Below are positions 1-8,833 of a DNA stretch of 64,000 nucleotides, in pieces (within the stretch, counting starts at the first letter, position 1; every line of letters starts with the position of its first letter). The notes beneath the pieces are model-generated. The model made no database searches. It was not told where the DNA came from and saw nothing but the letters and a program-made list of their open reading frames with translations. The stretch is from Planctomicrobium piriforme (GTDB lineage: Bacteria; Planctomycetota; Planctomycetia; Planctomycetales; Planctomycetaceae): contig CAMATH010000016.1 in NCBI GenBank assembly GCA_945860955.1, positions 17,462 through 81,461 of the forward strand. The letters are read 5' to 3'. The translations under genes and the position numbers were made by a program.

Positions 1-8
1 CACTCGAC

Positions 9-1517
9 GTGTTCCGCGACTTCGCCCAGACTTCTCCCCGTCGGGTGTGGGCGCTGTCGGTCCACACGTTCCGCGAAGCGTCCCGCCGCCGGGTGTTGTG
101 GGTCTTCGCGGTCTTCGCAGTGCTGTTTCTGTTCGCCGGCTGGTTCATGCCGGAGTTGAAGCAAGACCCCGAAATGGCGGTCAAGAACTATGTCAGCTTT
201 GTTCTCCGCACCATCTCGTGGCTGACCGTACCCGTGGTTCTGCTCCTGGCGTGTTGGGGTTTGCCGGAAGACATTCGGGCCCGTTCGCTGCACACCGTCG
301 TGACCAAACCGGTACGCCGTCAGGAGATCATTCTCGGTCGGATTCTGGGCTTCCTGGGAATTGGTCTGGCGATTCTGGTGATTGTCGGCGCGGTCGGGAA
401 TATCTGGATCCTCCGGCAGGTTCCCTCGAACTACGCCGCCAATTTGGCCGCGCGTGTCCCCGTGTTTGGCGAACTCCGCTATCTGACGCGTGAGGGGGCA
501 ATCGAAGACGAGAACAACAACCAGGCGACCGGGGTCAACGTCGGCGACGAAGTGATGTTCCGGCAGTTCGTCGAAGGGAACACCAAAGCCCGCGCGATCT
601 GGAAATTCAAAGGGATCAATATCAACCAGCTCGCTGGTGGCCAGTTGATCTTCGAGTCGGCGTTCCAGTCGTTCCGTACTCACAAAGGAAAGATCGATCA
701 GGAGCTGCTGGGACAATACACCCTGGTAAATCCGAAAACCGGGGTTCGGGTGCCGTTGCAGCCCTTCTTCAATCGCGAATTTCGCCGAAACACCTACAAC
801 GTTCTCGACCGCAACGCCCGCAAAAACGCCGCTGGCGATTCGAGTGTCGAGCTGAAAGACGAACAAGGCCGGGTCATTGATCTGGGGAAAGACCTGCTGA
901 GTGACGGGGAACTCGACGTTGAGGTCGCCTGCCTCTCCCCCGGCCAGTTCCTGGGAATGGCCCGTCCCGACCTGTTCATTCGCCTTCCCGATCGATCGTT
1001 CTTGACGAGCTATTCGAAGGGACTGTTTTCGATCTTTCTGATGCTGACGATGATCGTGGTGTTGGGGGTGACCTCGGGCTGCTTCCTCAAGGGACCGGTC
1101 GCCACGATGCTCACCCTGTTTGTGTTCCTTGTGGGACGTGTGGCGCACGCGTTTTTCGAACAGATCACCAGCGACAAATTCTTCGATAACCCCAAGATTC
1201 AGATGCGGGGCCGGGGATTGTTTGAGTCGCTGTATCGTCTGCCGACGCATATCTCGCCGCAGATCGATGTCGAAGACACCACAACGCAGCGGATCATCAA
1301 GGCGGTCGACAATGTGGAACTCAACGCCCTGTGGGGCGTGAAACACCTGTTCCCCGATTTCAAACAGTTTGACTCAACGCCGTACGTGGCGAATTCGTTT
1401 GACGTCCCCTGGGCCGAGGCGCTGTTGCCCAACCTGGCGACCACTGTCGGATTCTGCGTGCCGTGGATCATCGTGGGGTACTTCGCCCTGAAATCCCGCG
1501 AATTGGAGGCCAAATGA
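9..1517 (+). CDS. ABC-2 type transporter permease (start may lie upstream)
   Basis: Membrane subunit of an ABC-2 type exporter. The N-terminal part has three to four hydrophobic segments (roughly residues 28-45, 66-84, 113-135). A long soluble loop of about 180 residues follows, then hydrophobic segments near 340-385 and a final one near 470-495. The architecture (membrane / large extracytoplasmic domain / membrane) is seen in planctomycete ABC permeases; the ATPase is presumably just upstream, outside the window. The first usable start is GTG at position 9, but the frame is open to the window edge, so the true start may be earlier. Its stop overlaps the next ATG (ATGA), which indicates translational coupling. 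The substrate is unknown. Confidence 0.75.
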   Translation: MFRDFAQTSPRRVWALSVHTFREASRRRVLWVFAVFAVLFLFAGWFMPELKQDPEMAVKNYVSFVLRTISWLTVPVVLLLACWGLPEDIRARSLHTVVTKPVRRQEIILGRILGFLGIGLAILVIVGAVGNIWILRQVPSNYAANLAARVPVFGELRYLTREGAIEDENNNQATGVNVGDEVMFRQFVEGNTKARAIWKFKGININQLAGGQLIFESAFQSFRTHKGKIDQELLGQYTLVNPKTGVRVPLQPFFNREFRRNTYNVLDRNARKNAAGDSSVELKDEQGRVIDLGKDLLSDGELDVEVACLSPGQFLGMARPDLFIRLPDRSFLTSYSKGLFSIFLMLTMIVVLGVTSGCFLKGPVATMLTLFVFLVGRVAHAFFEQITSDKFFDNPKIQMRGRGLFESLYRLPTHISPQIDVEDTTTQRIIKAVDNVELNALWGVKHLFPDFKQFDSTPYVANSFDVPWAEALLPNLATTVGFCVPWIIVGYFALKSRELEAK

Positions 1518-2881
1518 ACAACCTGACTTCGTTCCAGCGTAAGCTGGTGTACATCACCGGCATCCTGATTCTGCTGATCCCGATCACCTGGCTGGGAATG
1601 CCCCCGGAGCCGGGTGCCGACAACCGGGTCAAGCCCGGCAGCGGTGGCAAACTGTCGCAGTTGCGACAGTCGGAGGAGCTGGGAGAGACGTCCTTGGGGA
1701 ACGTCGATCCAACCAGTTCAACCATGAATCTGCTGCTGCTCGGCTTTCGCGGGATCGCCACCAGCTCGCTTTGGATGGAGGCGCAGGATCAGCAGAAGCG
1801 CAAGGAGTGGGCCGAACTCGATTCGACCATCAAGTCGATCGTCCTGTTGCAGCCACACTTTTTGAAGGTGTGGCACTTTCAGGGTTGGAACCTCGCCTAC
1901 AACGTCTCGGCGGAATGGGACGCGGTCGCCGACCGGTATTACTGGGTCAAGCGTGGGGTGAAGTTCTACATCGAAGGTAAGGACCGCAACGAGAAATTCC
2001 CCGAGTTGTACTGGTTCACGGGGGACACGTTGGGCAAGAAACTCGGCCGGGCCGATGAATGGAAAGAGTTCCGCCAGTTCTTCCGCAGCGACCCCGACAA
2101 GGAACAGTATCCCAACGGGATCGATCCCGACGTGAAGGTGTATGGCAAGGAAGACAATTACCTCGAGGCGCGGGAATGGTTCCTCAAGGCGAATGAAGTC
2201 GTCCAGACCTACAAGAACCGTCAGCATATCATGGCCGAGCCGTTGTTCCGATTTTACCCGGCACGGGCGCTGATTGACTATGCCATGGCGTTGCAGCGCG
2301 AAGGGAAGTTTGGCGAAGAGTCGCGGGCTTCGTGGGAAGACGCCTTCAACGAATGGGCGAACGTTTATGGCCGGCAGGAGTTTGAATGTCCGATCGGCAC
2401 GATTCATATGGAACTGCAGGAGGATGAAGTCGCCGAGTGGCAAGCGAAAGACGCCGAGGAGCCACAGGAAGTCAGACGCTATCTGAACTGGGTGGCGCGG
2501 TACCAGGACATGTGCAACTACCGGTACTGGCGGTCGCGCTGCAAGATCGAGGGTGAAAAGGACATGGCGGACGCCCACCGCGACCTGTTTGATGGCGAAG
2601 AGGCGTATCGGAAAGCAGACTTCGACACCGCGATCGAAACCTACAAGCGCGGGCTGACGAAGTACGAAGCGATGCTGAATCAGTATCCCGATCTGAAAGA
2701 CGACGACAACACAATCGAAGAGATCATGGTCGCCCATCTGTTTTGGCGAGACTGTTTGCGAATTGTCGAAGGGGCGGAACCGTCGGACGACGAAGATTTC
2801 CCGCTCAAAGACATGTGGATCAAGCACCAGAACCGCAAGCCGCAGATGATGGAGGAGTTCCAGCGCCGCCAGCGGCGGTAG
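1514..2881 (+). CDS. membrane-anchored helical-repeat protein, function unknown
   Basis: The 455-residue product starts at the ATG that overlaps the permease stop (ATGA). One N-terminal membrane segment (about residues 11-28, rich in I/L) is followed by a long soluble, mostly helical region rich in W, Y, E and K with pairs of helices that resemble degenerate TPR repeats (for example around 60-130 and 360-420). There is no catalytic motif I can recognise. The coupling to the ABC-2 permease suggests an accessory or scaffold role at the membrane for that exporter. An upstream in-frame ATG at 1463 would put 17 extra residues inside the permease gene and remove the hydrophobic segment from the N-terminus, so it was not used. 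Confidence 0.7.
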   Translation: MNNLTSFQRKLVYITGILILLIPITWLGMPPEPGADNRVKPGSGGKLSQLRQSEELGETSLGNVDPTSSTMNLLLLGFRGIATSSLWMEAQDQQKRKEWAELDSTIKSIVLLQPHFLKVWHFQGWNLAYNVSAEWDAVADRYYWVKRGVKFYIEGKDRNEKFPELYWFTGDTLGKKLGRADEWKEFRQFFRSDPDKEQYPNGIDPDVKVYGKEDNYLEAREWFLKANEVVQTYKNRQHIMAEPLFRFYPARALIDYAMALQREGKFGEESRASWEDAFNEWANVYGRQEFECPIGTIHMELQEDEVAEWQAKDAEEPQEVRRYLNWVARYQDMCNYRYWRSRCKIEGEKDMADAHRDLFDGEEAYRKADFDTAIETYKRGLTKYEAMLNQYPDLKDDDNTIEEIMVAHLFWRDCLRIVEGAEPSDDEDFPLKDMWIKHQNRKPQMMEEFQRRQRR

Positions 2882-3283
2882 TCGCAAACTTTGATCTCGC
2901 CGTTGGAATCAAGCTGGGGGGGGGCGTTGTCCCCCCCCATGTTCTCACTTTCGGCCGAAAGCAATGCCAAAATCCCCCGGGGGGTGTGCCGGGTCCGAGG
3001 TTACCGAATATTTCACCGGCAAATTCCGCTGGTCCTGTTGATCAACCGCTGGTGATTCGACCTGTCGGAGTGATTTCGCAAATCTTGAAATTGAGTTTGG
3101 GCTGCGACTCGGGTGGGGGGCATCCGCCGAGCCAGATCCTCATCCTGACGCATCTGGCCCAAGTCGCCCATTCTCTGTATGTTGCCGGAATATGACAAAT
3201 CCGACAATCCGCATCGAAGTCCTTGGGCTGACTTTGCCGATAGTACCCGATGTAGTGATTCCATCACTTAGCCGGTCCATGGT
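2882..3283. other. intergenic region with a G9/C8 hairpin and a small inverted repeat
   Basis: This 402-bp spacer contains no convincing gene. A G-run (2916-2924) followed by a C-run (2931-2938) can form an 8-bp hairpin just after the upstream operon. It has no T-tract, so it is a weak terminator candidate. Near the downstream gene, AGTGAT-TCC-ATCACT (3254-3268) is a perfect six-base inverted repeat about 16 bases before the TTG start of the TolC-like gene and could be a regulator site. Confidence 0.5.
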
Positions 3284-5476
3284 TTGTTCCCTCATCTCGA
3301 CGGGTGTCGCTTGTCTCCCGCTGTCAACGATCGTCGTCTGAGAGCCGCGCTTCGTCCGGGGGTTTTCCTGGTCGCCTGCGGTTTGATCTGCGCGGCCGTC
3401 GCGGGCTGCGCCCACTCCGAAAAACGACTGAGCTATTTTGGAACACCCGATTACGAGGAAGAGGTCAATACCGACCTCAAAATCGAAGAGCCGGATACAG
3501 TCAATGTCCCTTCCGACGCCGCTGTCGGAACCGTCAACCCCCGCACCATCGGGGATCGCAGCCACGACGGAGTGTGGGATCTGACACTGGCCGAGGCCAT
3601 TCAGCTCGCTCTCGAAAACAACAAAGTCGCCCGCACACGCAACGAGTTTCTTTCGCCCGGTAACCCGATCCTGCAAAACGGCGAAGGAGTCGCGTCGGTC
3701 TACGATCCTGCGATTCGCGAATCGGGGGTACTGTTCGGAACCCGTGGTGTCGAAGCGGCCCTGTCGTCGTTTGACCCGGTGTTCAATTCCAGCATCACGA
3801 TGGGGAACAGCGAGGCGATCCAAAACAACCCGATCACGTCGGGAGGAATTCAGGCTGGGCGAACGCTAGAACAGCAGACCAGCCAGTTCGCCGCCGGGTT
3901 CACCAAGAACATGGCGTACGGTGCCCAAGTGGGGGTGACCCAGAACTGGAACTACACCGAAAGCAACCAGTTGCTGCAGTTGTTCCCGTCGGTCTTCACG
4001 GGGAATCTGCAGTTCAGCTACCAGCAGCCGTTGTGGGCCGGGGCGGGGACGGAGTTCACACGCATCGCGGGACCGGTGAATCCCAACGTGCAGGCGATCG
4101 CGGGGGTCAACCAAGGGGTGGTGATCGCCCGCATCAACACCGACATTTCGCTCGCCGACTTCGAGTTCCAGGTCCGCAACATGGTCTTCGATATCGAGAC
4201 CCTGTACTGGGATCTGTACCAGGCGTACCGCAATTACGACAGTCTCGCCCAGGCGCGAGACGCCGCCCTGTCCACCTGGCGCTCCGTCAGCGCCAAGTCG
4301 AAGTCAGGGCTGATTGGCGGTGGACGGGCCGAAGAGGCGCAGGCTCGCGAACAATACTATGAATCACGATCCCGGGCCGAAACCGCGCTCGGCGGTCCCG
4401 CCGGGCGGGGTGGCGAATCGGGGATTTACGGCCTCGAACTGCAACTGCGGCGGATCTGTGGCTTGCCCTCGAACGATGGCCGAATCATCCGTCCGATTGA
4501 CGAACCGGGCATGTCGCCGATCGAACACGACTGGCACACCTGTCTGGCGACGGCGTTCGCCCGGCGGTCGGAACTGCGGAAACAACGCTGGACGATCAAG
4601 AGTGTCGAGCTGCAACTGAAGGCGGCCAAGAGCGTGGCGAATCCGCAGCTCAACCTGGTGTCGTCGTACCAGCTAAACGGGTTCGGCAACAGCCTGTTTG
4701 GTCCCAACGGTCCGGAGGGGTCCGATGGTGCCCAACTGCAAAGCGCGTATCGCACGCAATTCCAGGGGGACCAGACCGCGTGGAACGTCGGTCTGCAATT
4801 CTCGGCGCCGCTGGGATTACGCAGCGCGTTGTCCCAGGTGCGTAACCAGGAACTGCGGGTGATCAAAGCCCAGGCGGTCTTGGCCGCCCAGGAACTCGAA
4901 GTGAGTCATGAACTCGCGGGGGCGTTCCAGGCGATCGACTACTGGTACCAGAACGCCGAGACGAACTACAACCGGCGCGAGGCGGCGATGGAAAATCTCG
5001 AAGCGGTTCAGGCCGACTACGATCTCGACCGAAAATCGCTGGATCTTTTGCTACAAGCGCAGAATCGATTGGCGATCGCCGACGTGGCGTTCTACCGCAG
5101 CGTGACGGAATACAGCAAAGCGCTGTGTGAGTTGCAGTTCCGAAAGGGAACTCTGCTGGAATACAACAACGTGTACTTGGCCGAGGGGGCCTGGTCGACC
5201 GAAGCGCAGCGCGACGTGATGCGAAAGGCATGGGCCCGCAGCTACTCGTTCGACGCGCCCCGACTTGATCCGGTGCATGACGAGCCGGAACCGTTCGCCC
5301 GGGAAGTGGGTTACGAAACGCGGGTCTCGATTGGTGTCGAGGCGTTCGCCCCGGAGCGAGAAAAGACCCCGGCCAATATCCCGCTGCCTCCCGTGCCAAC
5401 CAGCCGACTCAGCCAGCCGATCGGTGACGACGATGACTTCGCCAACTGGGAAACCCCTGCGGTAGGAAATGACTGA
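3284..5476 (+). CDS. TolC-family outer-membrane efflux lipoprotein
   Basis: Outer-membrane channel of a tripartite export system. A signal segment (about residues 20-42) ends in a lipobox (AVAGC), so the mature protein is probably lipid-anchored. The body has the two long coiled-coil outer membrane efflux repeats of the family: the first around residues 290-370 (TDISLADFEFQVRNMVFDIE is typical) and the second around 470-640 with LLLQAQNRLAIADVAFYRSV near its end. At 730 residues it is longer than E. coli TolC; the extra length is an N-terminal acidic region and a C-terminal P/E-rich tail. The start is uncertain: TTG at 3284 or TTG at 3311 both give the signal peptide. It is the first gene of a four-gene operon. 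Confidence 0.85.
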   Translation: MFPHLDGCRLSPAVNDRRLRAALRPGVFLVACGLICAAVAGCAHSEKRLSYFGTPDYEEEVNTDLKIEEPDTVNVPSDAAVGTVNPRTIGDRSHDGVWDLTLAEAIQLALENNKVARTRNEFLSPGNPILQNGEGVASVYDPAIRESGVLFGTRGVEAALSSFDPVFNSSITMGNSEAIQNNPITSGGIQAGRTLEQQTSQFAAGFTKNMAYGAQVGVTQNWNYTESNQLLQLFPSVFTGNLQFSYQQPLWAGAGTEFTRIAGPVNPNVQAIAGVNQGVVIARINTDISLADFEFQVRNMVFDIETLYWDLYQAYRNYDSLAQARDAALSTWRSVSAKSKSGLIGGGRAEEAQAREQYYESRSRAETALGGPAGRGGESGIYGLELQLRRICGLPSNDGRIIRPIDEPGMSPIEHDWHTCLATAFARRSELRKQRWTIKSVELQLKAAKSVANPQLNLVSSYQLNGFGNSLFGPNGPEGSDGAQLQSAYRTQFQGDQTAWNVGLQFSAPLGLRSALSQVRNQELRVIKAQAVLAAQELEVSHELAGAFQAIDYWYQNAETNYNRREAAMENLEAVQADYDLDRKSLDLLLQAQNRLAIADVAFYRSVTEYSKALCELQFRKGTLLEYNNVYLAEGAWSTEAQRDVMRKAWARSYSFDAPRLDPVHDEPEPFAREVGYETRVSIGVEAFAPEREKTPANIPLPPVPTSRLSQPIGDDDDFANWETPAVGND

Positions 5477-5595
5477 CCGCGGGTGGCGGTGGGTTGGCTG
5501 AATGGGTTCGCTGTCGACACAATAGATGCGGCGTGAGCCAGGTTACGACAAAACACGGATGCCGACGACAGCGGGTCGTGAAGGAGATCGAAAAC

Positions 5596-6558
5596 ATGTG
5601 GAAGCGATGGTCAATGGCGAGTCTGCTGGCCGCTGTGGCGGTGGCGACGGCGGCGGTGCAGGCCCGCAGCCAGAACGACGGAGCCAACGCGAAGCCACCG
5701 GTCCCTCCCCCCTATGTCATTGAAGTTCCCAAATGCGCGATCAAGCTGATGAAGGAAGTGATCCTGTCGGCGGAACGCCCGGGGATTCTGGGAGCGATTG
5801 ATGTCGAAGAGGGGGACACTGTCGAAGAGGGTAAGCTTCTCGCCAAGGTGAAAGACGACGTTCCCCTGGCGACATTGGCCATCGCCCAGAAGGAGGCGGA
5901 ATCGGATATCGACATTCGTTACGCGAGCAAGGCGGCGGAGGTCGCGCAAGTTGAATTCGAAAAGGCCGAGGCCGCTAATCGCGTCAAAAAGGGAACCGTC
6001 CCCGACGTCGAAGTGCGGCGGGCCGAACTCGCCGCCCGGAAGGCGGAACTCGAAATCGAAAAAGCCAGCCACGTTCACGAAGTCAACGGCCTGAAACGGG
6101 ACGAAGCCAACGTTCAGGTGAAAACCTGTCGCATCGAAGCGCCGTTCGCGGGGTATGTTACAAAGGTGCATCTCACCAAAGGGGCGACCGTTCGCCAGGG
6201 GGATCCCGTCGTCGAAATGGTCGTCACCTCGAAAGTGAAAGTGGAAGGACACGTGTCGCTGTCCGACGCGTTGCGGCTGACTCCCGGAATGCCCGTCACC
6301 GTTGAGGTGCTGCTGAACGAAGAGAAGGCAAAGCGGGATGGCGAAAAGCAGTCTCCCAAGGTTCATAAGACGGTCAAGGGAGTGCTCCGCTACGTCGACG
6401 TCAAAGCGACCTCGGGAGACAATCGGGTGCGAATTTGGGCCGAGATTCCCAACGAGGAACAGCACCTGATCGCGGGGCTCAACGCGATCATGAAGATTGA
6501 ACTGCCGGCGAACGTCGCTCCCAAACCTCCCGCCGACGACCAGAAAGACGACAAATGA
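5596..6558 (+). CDS. HlyD/RND-type periplasmic adaptor (membrane fusion protein)
   Basis: Links an inner-membrane exporter to the TolC-like channel. The ATG at 5596 is chosen because GGAG lies nine bases upstream and a clean signal peptide follows (residues 1-26). An earlier ATG at 5494 would bury that signal. The 320-residue protein shows a split lipoyl/barrel-sandwich domain (around GILGAIDVEEGDTVEEGKLL and IEAPFAGYVTKVHLTKGATV), a helical hairpin between the halves (about 100-180) and a beta-barrel (about 200-310). Its stop overlaps the next gene by ATGA, so the two are co-translated. Confidence 0.85.
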   Translation: MWKRWSMASLLAAVAVATAAVQARSQNDGANAKPPVPPPYVIEVPKCAIKLMKEVILSAERPGILGAIDVEEGDTVEEGKLLAKVKDDVPLATLAIAQKEAESDIDIRYASKAAEVAQVEFEKAEAANRVKKGTVPDVEVRRAELAARKAELEIEKASHVHEVNGLKRDEANVQVKTCRIEAPFAGYVTKVHLTKGATVRQGDPVVEMVVTSKVKVEGHVSLSDALRLTPGMPVTVEVLLNEEKAKRDGEKQSPKVHKTVKGVLRYVDVKATSGDNRVRIWAEIPNEEQHLIAGLNAIMKIELPANVAPKPPADDQKDDK

Positions 6559-8771
6559 GCGCCGGGGGACTGCTACCGTCGACCCGTCGACCGGTGCCCT
6601 TGCTGCGCCGGGCCGATCTGGTCGCGCAGCGTGTGGAATGCCAGGGAGGCGAGTACTTCGTCATCAAAGATCCGGTGACGCTCAAGTACTTTCGCCTGGA
6701 CCCCGAGCACTACCACGTGCTGGGATTGCTCGACGGGCGACGCAGCCTCGACGCCATTCGCGACGACCTGCACATCGCCTTCCCGTACGCCCGCCCCACG
6801 TTGCCGGAATTGCAGTCGGTCGTTGTCGATTTGCATGAGAAGGGGCTGCTCGCCAGCAACCGCCCGGGACAGGGAAACGTCTTCATCGAAAAGCGCGAAG
6901 CGCTTCTTAAGAAGAAGATCTTCGGGGTCTTTCAGAACATTCTCAGTCTGCGACTTCCCGGCTGGGATCCCGAACGGACGCTGAAGCTGCTGTACCCGAT
7001 TGTCGGCTGGCTGTATCACCCGGCGGCCGTCGCCATTCAGGTGGCGATGATCGCCGCCTCCTGGGTGCTGCTGTCGATCAACTTCGACCACTTTCGGCGA
7101 TTGCTTCCCGAGTTTCAGCAATTCTTTGGCTGGCCCAACCTGTTGTGGCTGTACCTGACACTCGCCTGCACGAAGATTCTGCACGAACTGGGGCACGGTC
7201 TCACCTGTCGGCATTTCGGAGGGGAGTGCCATGAGATCGGCGTGATCGTGCTGGTGTTCAGCCCGACGCTGTACTGCGAGGTGAGCGATTCGTGGATGCT
7301 GCCCAATAAGTGGCATCGCATCGCGATCGGGGCGGCGGGGATGTGGGTCGAATCGGTCCTCGCCGCTTTCGCGCTGTTCGCTTGGTGGTTTTCGACCCCC
7401 GGGTTGTTCCATCACCTCTGTCTCAACATCTTCTTCGTTTCGACGATCACCACGGTGATCTTCAACCTGAACCCGTTGATGCGATACGACGGCTATTACA
7501 TGTTGAGCGACTTTCTCGAGATTCCCAACCTCTCGGAAAAGGCGAACACGCTGTTGCGAAACACGTTCGCGAAGGTCTGTCTGGGGGTTGAAACTCGCGA
7601 AGATCCGTTCATGCCGCAACGTGGCCGGCATTGGTTCGTGCTGTATTCGGTCGCCAGCGCGATTTATCGCTGGGTCGTTCTGTTTGGCATCACGCTGTTC
7701 CTTTACACTGTGCTCAAGCCTTACAAGCTGCAGAGCATCGGCGTCGCCCTGGCATGGTTTTCCATGGCGGGAATCGTCGGCAACCTTGGTTACACCCTGT
7801 ACCGTCTCATGGCCACACCTCGCAGCGAACCGCTCAGCCGGAACCGCATCGGCGCCACGTTGCTGGTCGTCGCCGCCCTGATCGTCGGGCTTCTGGCGAT
7901 ACCTCTCCCCTGGCACGTCGAAGCGCCGTTCTACGTCGAACCGCTGGACGTCGTGTACGTACAGACTTCGGTCCCCGGCAGCATCGAGACAATCCACGTC
8001 AAGGCGGGAGATACTGTAAAAAAGGGGGCTCCCCTGATCGATCTGGTCGATCCCGAAAAGGTTCTCAAACTGCAGGAACTAGAGACACAGCTCGCCACAC
8101 AGAAACTGGAAGTCCAGAAGCAGGAGGCGATCGGGAACCACGCCGCGATTGTGGTCGCCGAGCGACAACGCGACTCCATTGAAGAACAGATCGCGGAATT
8201 CAACCAGCAGATCGAGATGCTGAAGTTGAAAGCTCCGGTCGCGGGAGTGGTCGTTTCGATGCCCCGAGTTGAGGAACCTCCAGGCGGGGTGGAATCGCTG
8301 GACCTGCACGGCTGGCATGGTAGTCCGCTCGACAAAATCAATCTCGGTGCCGCGCTCGAACCACGGACGCCAGTGATGTGCATCGCGCCCGACAGCAACT
8401 ACCAGGTGATTTTGCTGGTCGATCAGCAGGATCGCGGCGACCTGAGCGTGGGGACCGAGGTGGAGATTCGATTTGACCAGCTTCCGGGAGAGATCTGGAG
8501 CGGCAAGGTGTCGAAGATCTCACCCCGCCACGCCGACTTCGCCCCTCCCTCGCTGACCAACAAAACCGGAGGGGATCTGACGACGGTGAGCGACCGTCAG
8601 GGGCGCGAGCGGTTGTCGAGCAGCGCCTACGAGGCAGTTGTGGTGATTGACGAGAATACCGACCGGCTCCGCGCGGGGCTGCGTGGCCGCACCCGGTTTT
8701 CGGTTGGTCACCGCTCTTCGTGGCAGTTGATTTTCCGCTGGTTGAGGCACACGTTTCACTTCAAAATCTAG
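6555..8771 (+). CDS. PqqD-like / M50 zinc metalloprotease / HlyD-adaptor fusion protein
   Basis: A 738-residue polytopic protein with three parts. Residues about 20-100 resemble a PqqD-type peptide-binding fold. Residues about 145-450 form a site-2-protease-like membrane domain with the zinc motif HELGH (H210, E211, H214) and a second motif NPLMRYDG (N306-G313, with D312 as likely third ligand). After a last membrane segment (about 432-450), residues 460-720 form a periplasmic adaptor with the two lipoyl halves (SIETIHVKAGDTVKKGAPLI and LKAPVAGVVVSM) and an intervening coiled coil. Known relatives are annotated as peptide zinc metalloproteases in bacteriocin/RiPP-type exporters. Linking protease and adaptor in one chain suggests processing coupled to export. 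All catalytic residues are present. The substrate is unknown. Confidence 0.8.
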   Translation: MSAGGLLPSTRRPVPLLRRADLVAQRVECQGGEYFVIKDPVTLKYFRLDPEHYHVLGLLDGRRSLDAIRDDLHIAFPYARPTLPELQSVVVDLHEKGLLASNRPGQGNVFIEKREALLKKKIFGVFQNILSLRLPGWDPERTLKLLYPIVGWLYHPAAVAIQVAMIAASWVLLSINFDHFRRLLPEFQQFFGWPNLLWLYLTLACTKILHELGHGLTCRHFGGECHEIGVIVLVFSPTLYCEVSDSWMLPNKWHRIAIGAAGMWVESVLAAFALFAWWFSTPGLFHHLCLNIFFVSTITTVIFNLNPLMRYDGYYMLSDFLEIPNLSEKANTLLRNTFAKVCLGVETREDPFMPQRGRHWFVLYSVASAIYRWVVLFGITLFLYTVLKPYKLQSIGVALAWFSMAGIVGNLGYTLYRLMATPRSEPLSRNRIGATLLVVAALIVGLLAIPLPWHVEAPFYVEPLDVVYVQTSVPGSIETIHVKAGDTVKKGAPLIDLVDPEKVLKLQELETQLATQKLEVQKQEAIGNHAAIVVAERQRDSIEEQIAEFNQQIEMLKLKAPVAGVVVSMPRVEEPPGGVESLDLHGWHGSPLDKINLGAALEPRTPVMCIAPDSNYQVILLVDQQDRGDLSVGTEVEIRFDQLPGEIWSGKVSKISPRHADFAPPSLTNKTGGDLTTVSDRQGRERLSSSAYEAVVVIDENTDRLRAGLRGRTRFSVGHRSSWQLIFRWLRHTFHFKI

Positions 8772-8833
8772 CGTGTCGCTGGAGTTTGTTTGATGTTTCA
8801 CAAGTGGTGTCCGCCCGCTAAGGCAATGGTCTG

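Noticed and set aside
1718..2887. Long minus-strand open frame (389 residues) opposite the helical-repeat gene
   Set aside because: It is the mirror of a well-supported gene in GC-rich DNA and has no recognisable domain or ribosome site.
3279..3341. Possible 20-codon leader peptide before the TolC-like gene
   Set aside because: ATG at 3279 overlaps the main start region in another frame, with no ribosome site or attenuator structure.
6573..7997. 474-residue minus-strand frame opposite the M50 gene
   Set aside because: Arg/Gln/Asp-rich antisense composition and no motif; the plus strand has the HELGH and adaptor motifs.
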